Shown: piece by piece, positions 5,972 through 12,340 of the stretch
Position numbering within the stretch: position 1 is the first letter of the stretch
How the letters are laid out: every line of letters starts with the position of its first letter
From: an uncultured Eubacteriales bacterium
GTDB lineage: Bacteria > Bacillota > Clostridia > Oscillospirales > Oscillospiraceae
Reading direction: 5' to 3'
Length of the DNA: 12,922 nt
Assembly (NCBI GenBank): GCA_905202605.1
Contig: CAJKSU010000066.1
Span: 1 to 12,922, forward strand
Notes under the pieces: model-generated
The model's database searches: none
What the model was told of the DNA's origin: nothing
Seen by the model: the letters and a program-made list of their open reading frames with translations, nothing else
Translations under genes and position numbers: made by a program

Positions 5972-6517
5972 ATGAAACTATTGCTCCACATCTGCTGTGC
6001 GCCGTGCAGTCTGATGTGTATTGAAACGCTCCGCGGTGATGGTCTGGAGCCAGAGGGCTTCTGGTATAACCCCAACATCCACCCCTTTACAGAGTATCGT
6101 TCCCGCCGGAACTGTCTGCGGGATTACGCTCAGGAGATCGGACTAAAGCTCATTGAGAAAAACGACTATGCCCTGCGTCCCTTCATCCGGGAGGTTGCTT
6201 CGGATATTGACGGGCGCTGCATGAAATGCTATGAGATGCGGCTGGGGGAAACCGCAAAATTCGCCAAGGAGAACGGCTATGACGCTTTTACCTCCTCCCT
6301 GTTTATCAGCCCCTATCAGCGCCATGAGGCCATGCAGGAAATCGCGCAGGACGCTGCCAACCGCTTCGGCGTACAGTTCCTCTATCGGGATTTCCGCCCG
6401 TATTTCAAGGAGGGGCAGGAAAAGGCGCGGGAAAAGGGCTTTTACATGCAGAAATACTGCGGCTGCATCTTCTCCGAGGAGGAACGGTATCTCAAGGCCA
6501 AGAAAATCATCCGGTAG
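5972..6517 (+). CDS. queH: Epoxyqueuosine reductase QueH
   Basis: QueH (formerly DUF208) reduces epoxyqueuosine to queuosine in tRNA, the last step of queuosine synthesis, as a non-homologous replacement for the B12-dependent QueG. The 181-residue product has the diagnostic N-terminal HICCAPC (residues 6-12), a second cysteine pair in GRCMKCYEMR (C83 and C86), SSLFISPYQ (108-116) and the late YCGC (162-165). These match the cysteines known to hold the [4Fe-4S] cluster and nearby metal in this family. I start at the ATG at 5972, where GGAGG lies 7 bases upstream and homology begins immediately; the ATG at 5942 would add ten residues and use no ribosome binding site. It is divergent from the araC-type gene, with no other queuosine gene nearby. 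No terminator follows, so some read-through into the DinB-like gene is possible. Confidence 0.93.
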   Translation: MKLLLHICCAPCSLMCIETLRGDGLEPEGFWYNPNIHPFTEYRSRRNCLRDYAQEIGLKLIEKNDYALRPFIREVASDIDGRCMKCYEMRLGETAKFAKENGYDAFTSSLFISPYQRHEAMQEIAQDAANRFGVQFLYRDFRPYFKEGQEKAREKGFYMQKYCGCIFSEEERYLKAKKIIR

Positions 6518-6573
6518 CAAGGTCATCTGGGCGATGAATATGAAAATTGAACAGTGCGTTTTTCCCCTCCCCA

Positions 6574-6582
6574 TGATATAAT
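6574..6582 (+). promoter_or_regulatory. Extended -10 promoter for the DinB-like gene and rex
   Basis: TGATATAAT (6574-6582) is a perfect TGnTATAAT. A TTGAAC at 6547-6552 is 24 bases away, too far for a -35. Start near 6589 gives a leader of about 47 bases ending in the consensus ribosome binding site AAGGAGGT (6621-6628). Confidence 0.6.
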
Positions 6583-6635
6583 GCGATAAGGTAAAATAAA
6601 CTGGCGTTTTATCTGAAACGAAGGAGGTAATACCT

Positions 6636-7166
6636 ATGAAAGATGCAATGATTGTCATCGCCAAGTTCAACCAGCTCCAGAACCAGAAGCTTTTTGCTCT
6701 GCTGGATACGCTCACCGATGAGCAGCGGAAGGCCAATGTCGGCACCAACTACACCTTTGGCTCCATCCACGGTGCGCTGGATCGCATGGCCGGCACACTG
6801 GGTATGAGCCTGAATATGCTGAAGGATGAAGGCCCCGGTGGTCCTGGTGGCCCCGGTGGTCCCGGTGGCCCCGGTGGCCCCGGTGGTCCCGGTGGTCCCG
6901 GCGGTCCTGGCGCCGAACCCAAAAAATATGATATAGAGGACTATGCGGCGCTGAAGGCCAAGGTTCTGGAAACCGACGCCGGATATGTCGCCGGATTTGA
7001 AGCCATCAGCGAGGAAAAATGTGTTGCCGGCCCCGGCGTCCCCCTGTATGATATGGTCATGAAAGGGATGTTCATCGCCAACTTTGTCCGGGGTGCGATT
7101 TGTCAGGCCTTGAAGGCCGAGTACGGCATTCCCAGCGACCTGATCTCTGGTGCGCTGCTGTCCTGA
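6636..7166 (+). CDS. DinB-like protein with Gly-Gly-Pro tract and lost metal ligands
   Basis: A 176-residue protein without signal peptide or membrane helix. The N-terminal segment FNQLQNQKLFALLDTL (11-26), then GSIHGALDRMAG (42-53), resembles the first two helices of DinB/YfiT four-helix proteins. The end, VRGAICQALKAEYGIP, resembles the HRGQI..LR..G.P helix. Where the family normally has three metal-binding His, I read Arg50, Ile147 and Val151, so metal binding is probably lost. Residues 66-92 are GP followed by eight GGP triplets and a Gly, placed between helices 2 and 3. The ATG at 6636 has an ideal AAGGAGGT 7 bases upstream. rex follows 35 bases later without a terminator, so the two are probably one transcript. 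The DinB relationship is a motif-level judgement, and function is unknown. Confidence 0.6.
   Translation: MKDAMIVIAKFNQLQNQKLFALLDTLTDEQRKANVGTNYTFGSIHGALDRMAGTLGMSLNMLKDEGPGGPGGPGGPGGPGGPGGPGGPGGPGAEPKKYDIEDYAALKAKVLETDAGYVAGFEAISEEKCVAGPGVPLYDMVMKGMFIANFVRGAICQALKAEYGIPSDLISGALLS
6831..6908 (+). repeat. In-frame 9-bp minisatellite encoding Gly-Gly-Pro
   Basis: After a GGC CCC pair, eight 9-base units of the form GGN GGN CCN follow, each encoding Gly-Gly-Pro. Units differ only at third positions (GGT/GGC, CCC/CCT), so the array keeps its frame and peptide while its DNA has drifted slightly. Length change by slippage or recombination would add or remove whole triplets. The peptide has Gly at every third position, as in collagen-like tracts. 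Confidence 0.95.
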
Positions 7167-7201
7167 TCTCAACATCAACTGATACATAGGAGGCTTATTC
7201 A

Positions 7202-7837
7202 ATGATTGCTGCGCTTTCTCAGGGCACCCTGCAACGGCTGCCGCAATATTTAATCATGCTGAAATCCGAGGCACACGAGGGGCATACCGCCGTGACCGCC
7301 GATGAGATCGGTCAGGTGGTAAAGGTCAGCCCCAGTCAGGTGCGCCATGACCTCAGCAGCTGCGGTGCGAACCGTGCCCCCGGAGAGTGCTACGACGTGA
7401 AGGCGCTGATGGCGCAGGTCGAACATGCTCTGGGCTATGACGATATCTCCAACGCCGTGATCGTAGGTGCCGGCCAGTTGGGCAGAGCGCTGCTCAGCTA
7501 CACCAACTACTCTGAGTACGGCGTGGATGTAATTGCCGCCTTTGATGCGGACGAGTCTCTGGTGGGCCGTGAGGTAGGCGGACGTCCTATTCTCTCCATC
7601 AAGCGCATGAGCAGCCTATGTCGGCGGATGAAGGTTCACATCGGCATCATTACCGTCCCCGCGCCCCATGCGCAGGAGGTCTGTGACAAGCTTCTGGAGG
7701 GTGGCATTCAGGCGATTTGGAACTTTGCCCCGGTACATCTGAAGGTGCCGGATAATATCATCGTGAAAAATGAGATTATTGCCGTCTCCTTGGGAGAACT
7801 TTCCCGTCAGCTTCAGGAAAAGCGCAGCGGGGGCTGA
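7202..7837 (+). CDS. rex: Redox-sensing transcriptional repressor Rex
   Basis: Rex is a dimeric cytoplasmic repressor that binds DNA when NAD+ is high and releases it when NADH rises, controlling fermentation and anaerobic genes. The 211-residue product has an N-terminal winged helix with SPSQVRHDL (43-51) in the position of the family's QVRKDLS recognition helix. A Rossmann domain follows with VGAGQLGRAL (88-97, GxGxxG) and AAFDADESLVG, and near the end comes NFAPVHLKVP, a strong Rex signature. Oddities: His49 replaces the usual Lys/Arg, and the following segment reads SSCGANRAPGEC instead of SYFGEFGxRGxGY, suggesting altered operator preference or a divergent paralog. The ATG at 7202 has AGGAGG (7188-7193). 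It is downstream of the DinB-like gene and ends at a strong terminator. Family assignment is firm, ordinary Rex specificity is less so. Confidence 0.92.
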   Translation: MIAALSQGTLQRLPQYLIMLKSEAHEGHTAVTADEIGQVVKVSPSQVRHDLSSCGANRAPGECYDVKALMAQVEHALGYDDISNAVIVGAGQLGRALLSYTNYSEYGVDVIAAFDADESLVGREVGGRPILSIKRMSSLCRRMKVHIGIITVPAPHAQEVCDKLLEGGIQAIWNFAPVHLKVPDNIIVKNEIIAVSLGELSRQLQEKRSGG

Positions 7838-7860
7838 CCATTCCTGTTTTCCGTAATACT

Positions 7861-7902
7861 CGGACGCATCGGATCACGAATTTCCGGTGCGTCCGTTTTC
7901 TT
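7861..7902 (+). terminator. Intrinsic terminator after rex
   Basis: CGGACGCATCGG (7861-7872) pairs with CCGGTGCGTCCG (7884-7895), 12 pairs with one T-G wobble and an 11-base loop, followed directly by TTTTCTT. It begins 23 bases after the rex stop and ends the DinB-like/rex transcript. Confidence 0.9.
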
Positions 7903-8008
7903 AGGCAATACCGCATCATTCGGCAAGGAGATTTGGCGAGGAATTGGTGGGGAAAAGAGCCGCCAAAATCCGCAGACGCATTATGCAGTGTTGCTCTTGG
8001 TTCTTTTG

Positions 8009-8037
8009 TTGCATTTTCCGCCGTGATATTGTAGAAT
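8009..8037 (+). promoter_or_regulatory. Candidate promoter for the 8063-8536 thioesterase
   Basis: TTGCAT (8009-8014), a 17-base spacer and TAGAAT (8032-8037, five of six) precede the gene at a suitable distance. Start near 8044 leaves a leader of about 19 bases with GGAGG at 8053-8057. The bases between the rex terminator and this promoter (about 7903-8008) hold nothing else I recognise. Confidence 0.5.
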
Positions 8038-8062
8038 AGTGCTAAAAAATGCGGAGGATATC

Positions 8063-8536
8063 ATGGAACCAGAACTCTTCTCTCAGGCAGGCATGGAGTT
8101 GTCCTGCCAAAAATTCAGTGACCGTCTTAACGCCGAAACGGATCAGCGCGGCCCCAGCTTTAACGTATTTATGCAGAACCGGTTTGAAGCCTGCAGCTTT
8201 GAAGCAAAAAACCTGCTGCTGTCCTTTCCTGTAACCGACGCCATGCGGAATCCCATGGGCGTCATGCACGGCGGCGCTGTGGCCGGGGCGATGGATATCG
8301 CCATGGGCATCCTGACCTTCTACTGCTCCGGGGAGTTCATTACCCCCACCATCAGCATGAATGTCTCCTACGAGCGTCCCATCTCCACCGGGAAACGGCT
8401 GTTTGTGGAAGCCACCTGCCTGTCCTGCGGCAGAACCATGGCCTATGCTGCCGCCCGCGGCTGGCTGGAGGGCGCTCCGGAAAAGACCGTATGCAGTGCC
8501 ACCGGCACCTATTATACCGCCAGCGGCGTTCGCTGA
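8063..8536 (+). CDS. PaaI-family hotdog-fold thioesterase (second copy)
   Basis: Predicted cytoplasmic acyl-CoA thioesterase of 157 residues. The core signature NPMGVMHGGAVAGAMD (63-78) places HGG at 69-71 and the presumed catalytic Asp at 78, the same 9-base-step spacing from the His as in the thioesterase at 841-1239. ITPTISMNVSYERPI (about 93-107) and GRTMAYAAARGW fit the later hotdog strands. An N-terminal extension of about 30 residues is longer than in the first copy. I start at the ATG at 8063 with GGAGG at 8053-8057; a GTG at 8039 lies at or before the likely start of transcription. It is a single-gene unit between the rex terminator and a bidirectional terminator shared with convergent jag. 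Substrate unknown. Confidence 0.88.
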   Translation: MEPELFSQAGMELSCQKFSDRLNAETDQRGPSFNVFMQNRFEACSFEAKNLLLSFPVTDAMRNPMGVMHGGAVAGAMDIAMGILTFYCSGEFITPTISMNVSYERPISTGKRLFVEATCLSCGRTMAYAAARGWLEGAPEKTVCSATGTYYTASGVR

Positions 8537-8553
8537 CATTCTATTCTGTATGC

Positions 8554-8592
8554 AAAAATACCGTACAGCCCGCTTGGACTGTACGGTATTTT
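8554..8592. terminator. Perfect bidirectional terminator between thioesterase and jag
   Basis: AAAATACCGTACAG (8555-8568) and CTGTACGGTATTTT (8579-8592) form a perfect 14-bp stem with a 10-base loop, with A-rich and T-rich flanks on both sides. It lies 18 bases after the plus-strand stop and 5 bases beyond the minus-strand stop of jag, and should end transcription in both directions. Confidence 0.93.
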
Positions 8593-8597
8593 ACTGC

Positions 8598-9425
8598 TTA
8601 TTCCTCGGTGGGAACGCTGCGGTATTTGCTGTAGGCAACCACGATTCTCCGGCCCGGCTCTGTGCCGGTGGAGTAAGTGGTAACGTCCGGGTAATCCTGC
8701 AGCGCCGCATGGATTACATGGCGCTCATAGGCGTTCATCGGCTCCAGCGTGATGTTCCGGCGGGAACGAACCACCTTGCCAGCCACCTTATTTGCCAGCC
8801 GGACCAGAGATTCCTCCCGCTTTTTCCGGTAGTTCTCCGCATCCACATTGATCCGGACACGCTTGCCCTGACCATGGTTCACTGCGTAGTTGGTGATATG
8901 TTGGATCGCGTCCAGCGTATCGCCCCGGCGTCCAATGAGCATGCCCAGTGCGCTGCCCTGCAGCTCAACAGAATAGGTGTCATCTCCGGACTTGGTGGCT
9001 ACGGGTACTGCGTCAGAACCCATATGCTCCAGCAGACCCTTCATAAACGTCTCGATCCGTGCCTCAACGCTGCCCTCCGGTGCGGGGGCATGAGGCTTGG
9101 GTGCGGGCTTGGTTGCCTCTGCCGGCGCAGGCTCTGCCTTAGGGGCCGGTGCGGGCTTTGGCTGGGGTTTGGGCTGGGGCTTCGGCTGAGGCTTTGCCTC
9201 CGCCTTTGGTGCCGGAACAGGCTCCGGCTTTTTCTCCGGAACAGGATCCGGAACTTCATAGGTGAGCTTTACCTTTGCAGGGGTAGCGCCGATGCCAAAG
9301 AAGCCGGAACGAGGCTGCTCCAACACTTCTACAGAGACGCTGTCCCGGTCCATCTGGAGCTTTGTGAGGCCAGCCTGAATGGCCAGATCCAGGGTCTTGC
9401 CGGTAGCTTCAATTGATTTGAACAT
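8598..9425 (-). CDS. jag: RNA-binding protein Jag/KhpB (SpoIIIJ-associated)
   Basis: Jag (KhpB/EloR) is a cytoplasmic RNA-binding protein encoded next to yidC in many Gram-positive bacteria and tied to cell elongation and division. The 275-residue product shows the Jag-N domain (1-58, with GFFGIG at 41-46). A low-complexity linker of Pro, Lys, Ala, Glu and Gln follows (about 59-118, including repeated PKPQ). Next comes a KH domain with the GxxG loop in LIGRRGDTL (163-171), and an R3H domain with ERHVIH (R235, H239). The long proline-rich linker is a notable but not unique trait of clostridial Jag. The ATG at 9425 has AAAGGAG about 9 bases upstream and follows the yidC stop by 38 bases. It is the last gene of the cluster, ending at the bidirectional terminator, with no mnmE after it. 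Confidence 0.95.
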   Translation of the reverse strand: MFKSIEATGKTLDLAIQAGLTKLQMDRDSVSVEVLEQPRSGFFGIGATPAKVKLTYEVPDPVPEKKPEPVPAPKAEAKPQPKPQPKPQPKPAPAPKAEPAPAEATKPAPKPHAPAPEGSVEARIETFMKGLLEHMGSDAVPVATKSGDDTYSVELQGSALGMLIGRRGDTLDAIQHITNYAVNHGQGKRVRINVDAENYRKKREESLVRLANKVAGKVVRSRRNITLEPMNAYERHVIHAALQDYPDVTTYSTGTEPGRRIVVAYSKYRSVPTEE

Positions 9426-9463
9426 AGATATGCGCTCCTTTATGTGGGACTGCCCGCAGGCAG

Positions 9464-10750
9464 TTACTGAGAATCGTCAGAATCTGCACTCTGCTGGGAA
9501 TCCTCCTGCGGCTCCTGCGCAGCAATCTGCTGCTGGGATGCATTCTTCTTCCCGTAACGGCTCGGGTCGTAGGCTCGTCCACGGCAGTAGGGACGATTGG
9601 GATCACCGGACAGCCCGCCCTTAGCCTGCTCCTTTTCCAGAGCCTTCTGGCGGATGTCCTCCTTCTGCTCCTCTGAGAGCTTGCCCAGACCGGCAAATTC
9701 CGTGCTTTCCGCAGCCTTCTGCTGCTTTCTCACCTTGCGGCGGCTGGTATTGGGGTTGGCAATGCCATCCGGGTTGGCTGCACGGCGCTCAGCGCGGCGC
9801 GCTTCCTTTTCCGCTTCAATGGCAGCCTCTTCCGCCGCCTTTTCCCGCTTGATCTCGTCCTCTGCGTCATAGACCTTCTTATAATGAATGGTCAGCAGGC
9901 CGTCAAACAGGGTACTGAACACTGCCTGTGCGATCCAGTAGATACACATGGAGGCCGGCATAGAGAAGCCAATCCACAGGGAAAACAGCGGCATGATGAT
10001 CAGCATGGTCTTCATGCTCTGATTGACCGCTGCTGCGGCATCGGCGTCCTTCTCTCCCTTATCGTTGGTGGCAACGGAGCCGTTGAGTGCCTGAGAAATC
10101 TTGGAGGACGCAAAGTTCGCCAGTGCGGACAGAATGGGGATGATCCACAGACCAAAGCCCGCCAGCGTATACGGCCCCTTCAGAATCCATCCAATAGACG
10201 GAATCGTTGCGAGGTTTACACCCAGGAAGGAGAAGTCGATGTCAAGAATATTCGGAACAATCGCCCGAATAGCATCAATATTCTGATGCACATGCTGCGC
10301 AATGATGATCTCCTGATAGGCCTTATTGGTGGCAGAAAGGTCAATGCCCAGAGTCCCGGTGAGGAGATCGGAGATCTGCGTAATCTGATCGGCAGACAGC
10401 CCCATCAGATAGGTCATAGGCTGACGGATAACATAATACAGAGCCATCAGCAGAATCAGAGGCAGCAGCGACCACAGGCAGCCGCCGGTGGGGCTGACGT
10501 TTTCCTTTTTATAGAGGTTGGAAACCTCCTGCTGATACTTCAGCTTGTCGTCACCATACTTTTTCTCCAGCTCTTTGAGCTTGGGGCCAAGGCGCGAGGT
10601 CTTCATCATGCTCTTTTTGCTCTTGGCGTTAAAGGGCAGAAGAATCACCTTGGTAAGCAGGGAAAACAGGATCAGCGCTACGCCATAGTTGCCGGTGACC
10701 TGATACAGCGTCCGCAGCAGCCAGGCAAAGGGGATGAGGATAGTTTTCAT
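9464..10750 (-). CDS. yidC: Membrane protein insertase YidC/Oxa1 family
   Basis: YidC inserts and folds membrane proteins with or without SecYEG. The 428-residue product has the Gram-positive layout: first conserved helix at 20-42, a charged cytoplasmic hairpin (about 43-88, RLGPKLKELEKKYGDD), then helices including SLLPLILLMALYYVI and IIMPLFSLWIGFSMPASM, and a soluble tail. The positive residue in the hydrophilic groove, Arg in Bacillus SpoIIIJ, is Lys34 here (LLTKVILLPF), keeping the charge. No lipoprotein signal peptide precedes it. The extracytoplasmic loop after residue 110 is long, and the last 110 residues are highly charged: Lys/Arg/Ala/Glu-rich, then acidic at the end. Such tails can contact ribosomes. 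GGAGGT lies 6-7 bases before the ATG at 10750, and yidD ends 33 bases upstream, so it is cotranscribed within the rpmH cluster. Confidence 0.96.
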   Translation of the reverse strand: MKTILIPFAWLLRTLYQVTGNYGVALILFSLLTKVILLPFNAKSKKSMMKTSRLGPKLKELEKKYGDDKLKYQQEVSNLYKKENVSPTGGCLWSLLPLILLMALYYVIRQPMTYLMGLSADQITQISDLLTGTLGIDLSATNKAYQEIIIAQHVHQNIDAIRAIVPNILDIDFSFLGVNLATIPSIGWILKGPYTLAGFGLWIIPILSALANFASSKISQALNGSVATNDKGEKDADAAAAVNQSMKTMLIIMPLFSLWIGFSMPASMCIYWIAQAVFSTLFDGLLTIHYKKVYDAEDEIKREKAAEEAAIEAEKEARRAERRAANPDGIANPNTSRRKVRKQQKAAESTEFAGLGKLSEEQKEDIRQKALEKEQAKGGLSGDPNRPYCRGRAYDPSRYGKKNASQQQIAAQEPQEDSQQSADSDDSQ

Positions 10751-10783
10751 TCATTACCTCCGGTCGTAACATGCTTTCCGGTT

Positions 10784-10996
10784 CTATGGAACCGGGTCAA
10801 AGTAGTCCCCTTTGTAAAAAGGGTTGCACCGAAGAAGCCGTTTTGCCGTTAAAAAGCCGCCCTTCACTGCGCCGTATTTTTCAATGGCCTCCATGGCATA
10901 TGCGGAGCAGGTGGGCGTAAAACGGCAGCGGGGCGGAAACAGAGGAGAAATCTTACTCCGGTAGAACCGGATCAGAAACAGCATCAGCCGCTTCAT
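10784..10996 (-). CDS. yidD: Membrane protein insertion efficiency factor YidD
   Basis: YidD is a small protein that helps YidC-dependent insertion and sits at the inner face of the membrane. The 70-residue product has the family core: LIRFYRSKISPLFPPRC, then RFTPTCSAYAMEAIEKYG, and RCNPFYKGDYFDPVP at the end, with the conserved Cys residues present. The ATG at 10996 is chosen because AAAGGAG lies 8 bases upstream and homology begins there; longer frames extend into rnpA without support. The first 44 bases overlap the 3' end of rnpA in another frame, so the ribosome binding site lies inside rnpA and translation is probably coupled. yidC follows after 33 bases. Confidence 0.95.
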   Translation of the reverse strand: MKRLMLFLIRFYRSKISPLFPPRCRFTPTCSAYAMEAIEKYGAVKGGFLTAKRLLRCNPFYKGDYFDPVP

Positions 10997-11342
10997 CCGT
11001 CCGCTCCTTTCTGATGAGTCCAAGCTTGGACATCTGATGCGCAAGGCACTGAGCAATCTCCTGATAGCTGGCATCCACCGCACGATGCCGCGCCACAACA
11101 ACAATGTCATAGCCCAGCACATAGGACTGCTCCGACAGGCGGTAGGCCTCCCGGATGCGGCGGCGAATACGGTTGCGTACCACGGCGTGACCGAGCTTTG
11201 TGCCGGCGGTCAAGCCAAGCCGGTTGTAGGGAAGTCCGTTTTTCCGGCAATAGACCACCACGCAGTGACCGGAAGCGGATTTTCCCTTCTGGTACAGTCG
11301 TCGGAACAGATGATTCTGTTTAAGGGAACGTGTGGATTCCAT
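10953..11342 (-). CDS. rnpA: Ribonuclease P protein component
   Basis: The basic protein subunit of RNase P, which assists the catalytic RNA in removing 5' leaders of pre-tRNAs. The 129-residue product contains the family start (LKQNHLFRRLYQKGKS, 7-22), NRLGLTAGTKLG, and the RNA-binding RNRIRRRIREAYR (56-68), followed by DIVVVARHRA. The last 15 residues or so (DEAADAVSDPVLPE) are acidic and extend past the usual end; this tail overlaps yidD. The ATG at 11342 has GGAAGG about 10 bases upstream. It follows rpmH after 109 bases, a normal gap in this operon. The RNase P RNA gene is not in the window. Confidence 0.95.
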   Translation of the reverse strand: MESTRSLKQNHLFRRLYQKGKSASGHCVVVYCRKNGLPYNRLGLTAGTKLGHAVVRNRIRRRIREAYRLSEQSYVLGYDIVVVARHRAVDASYQEIAQCLAHQMSKLGLIRKERTDEAADAVSDPVLPE

Positions 11343-11451
11343 GGTACTGCCCTTCCATCAAAATGAGATCATGCGCCATAAACGTATGGGGCGAACAGAT
11401 TGCTCCATTCACCCCAAATTTATCGGCATCAACGGTGTAAGGACGGGCGAA

Positions 11452-11589
11452 TCAGTAGCTGAGTCTGTTTCTGCCCTTGTTGCGGCGACGGGAAAGAACC
11501 TTGCGGCCGTTTCTGGTAGCCATTCTCTTTCTGAAGCCATGAACTTTCTGGCCATGGAGCTTCTTGGGCTGATAGGTACGCTTCGTCAT
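11452..11589 (-). CDS. rpmH: 50S ribosomal protein L34
   Basis: L34 is a small basic protein of the large ribosomal subunit. Translating the minus strand from the ATG at 11589 gives 45 residues beginning MTKRTYQPKKLHGQKVHGFR, then the conserved RNGRKVLSRRR and ending in GRNRLSY before TGA. This is the full length of the family. AGGAGGTG lies 7 bases upstream of the ATG, and a near-perfect promoter sits at 11678-11707. It heads the cluster rpmH-rnpA-yidD-yidC-jag. The 109-base gap to rnpA shows no terminator. dnaA, its usual neighbour, is absent on the upstream side, where a LURP-one-related gene lies instead. Confidence 0.97.
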   Translation of the reverse strand: MTKRTYQPKKLHGQKVHGFRKRMATRNGRKVLSRRRNKGRNRLSY

Positions 11590-11677
11590 TTGTATACACC
11601 TCCTGAATTATTATGCTCGACAGCAGGATATGCTGCAGCTTGCCATAGTAATGCCGTCCCGTGGACAGGCAACGATT

Positions 11678-11707
11678 ATTATACAGGAAAGGATGGCAAA
11701 ATGTCAA
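11678..11707 (-). promoter_or_regulatory. Promoter of the rpmH operon
   Basis: On the minus strand a perfect TTGACA (11707-11702), an 18-base spacer and a perfect TATAAT (11683-11678) precede rpmH. Start near 11671 gives a leader of about 80 bases. As the strongest consensus promoter in the window, it fits a ribosomal protein operon. Confidence 0.85.
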
Positions 11708-11755
11708 CCTTTTGTAACGAATTTTCCCGCAGAAATCTGAAAAAATCGTGGGAAA

Positions 11756-12241
11756 TCAGCCAAGCCGCCGGGATTCCTGGGGTGCCAGGATGCAGTTGAT
11801 GGTCAGAAGCACACCAAGCGCCGCCAACTCCGCCGTCCGGTCATAGAATTCCATGAAAAACAGTCTCCCCTTTTCCCCCTGTACTGGACGGTTTGCCGCT
11901 ACAACAGAGTTCTGCCACGTCAGCTCATAGTCGAATATCCCTGTCGTGCCGCTGACCTCCCAGCCCATCTCCGCCATGGTGTATTTCGGGCGCAGGAACG
12001 TGAGATCCTTCGTCACGCAGCCCATCGGCTTGCCGTAGACCTCGATCTCGTAGTGCGGGAACATGGAGGGGATTCGCTGATGGACATACACCGCTTCCCG
12101 ACCTGCCAGATCGTGAATATGCAGCCGCTTTCCCAGCGAATAGGCATCGCCCGTAACAGTATAACGGGTATGCCCGCCCTTGTCCCAGAGCTGCATGGGC
12201 GCTCCCCACGAAAATCCATTCTGCTGCATAAATAGCTTCAT
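11756..12241 (-). CDS. LURP-one-related (LOR/YxjI-like) protein
   Basis: A 161-residue cytoplasmic protein of the LURP-one-related family, which has a tubby-C-like beta barrel and no settled biochemical role in bacteria. The order of motifs fits: MKLFMQQNGFSW at the start, RYTVTGDAYSLGKRLHIHDL (about 27-46), QRIPSMFPHYEIEVYGK, FLRPKYTMAEMGWEV and FDYELTW. I start at the ATG at 12241. Family homology begins there, although the ribosome binding site (AAAGG, about 11 bases upstream) is weak; the longer GTG frame from 12313 would begin inside the terminator at 12285-12318 and is rejected. No clear promoter is seen, so expression may rely on read-through. The rpmH promoter begins about 50 bases after its stop, without an obvious terminator between. 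Confidence 0.8.
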   Translation of the reverse strand: MKLFMQQNGFSWGAPMQLWDKGGHTRYTVTGDAYSLGKRLHIHDLAGREAVYVHQRIPSMFPHYEIEVYGKPMGCVTKDLTFLRPKYTMAEMGWEVSGTTGIFDYELTWQNSVVAANRPVQGEKGRLFFMEFYDRTAELAALGVLLTINCILAPQESRRLG

Positions 12242-12284
12242 CTGCTGCACGACCTTTCTGTTTCTACTTTCTCTGTAAAATGCG

Positions 12285-12318
12285 AAAAGGCGCCTCTGAT
12301 TTCTCAGAGACACCTCTT
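12285..12318 (-). terminator. Intrinsic terminator after the cyclophilin gene
   Basis: Read on the minus strand, bases 12318-12304 pair with 12299-12285 over 15 positions (three G-T wobbles) around a GAAA tetraloop, and the stem ends in TTTT. It starts 22 bases after the cyclophilin stop at 12341 and lies just before the LURP-one-related gene. Confidence 0.85.
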
Positions 12319-12340
12319 TGTGTCATAAACGATAATTCAG

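Noticed and set aside
6547..6582. TTGAAC and TATAAT as a standard two-box promoter for the DinB-like gene
   Set aside because: The spacer is 24 bases, too long; the extended -10 reading is better supported.
7932..7967. Inverted repeat TTTGGCG with CGCCAAA between rex and the second thioesterase
   Set aside because: Seven pairs with a 22-base loop and no link to a promoter element; consistent with chance.
8361..9416. A 351-codon plus-strand frame spanning the thioesterase end and jag
   Set aside because: It crosses a perfect bidirectional terminator and is antisense to jag; its Leu/Arg/Gly run is the mirror of the Jag proline-rich linker.
9884..10852. A 322-codon open frame on the plus strand
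   Set aside because: It is antisense to yidC and yidD, which are certain genes; its composition is that of a mirrored frame and it has no family motif.
11723..11755. Hairpin just after the LURP-one-related stop, TTTCCCGC with GTGGGAAA, as a terminator
   Set aside because: Only 8 pairs with a 17-base loop, and no T run follows the stem in the direction of transcription.
11343..11756. Possible origin of replication with DnaA boxes near rpmH
   Set aside because: No TTATCCACA-like boxes or AT-rich unwinding region seen on either strand, and dnaA is absent.
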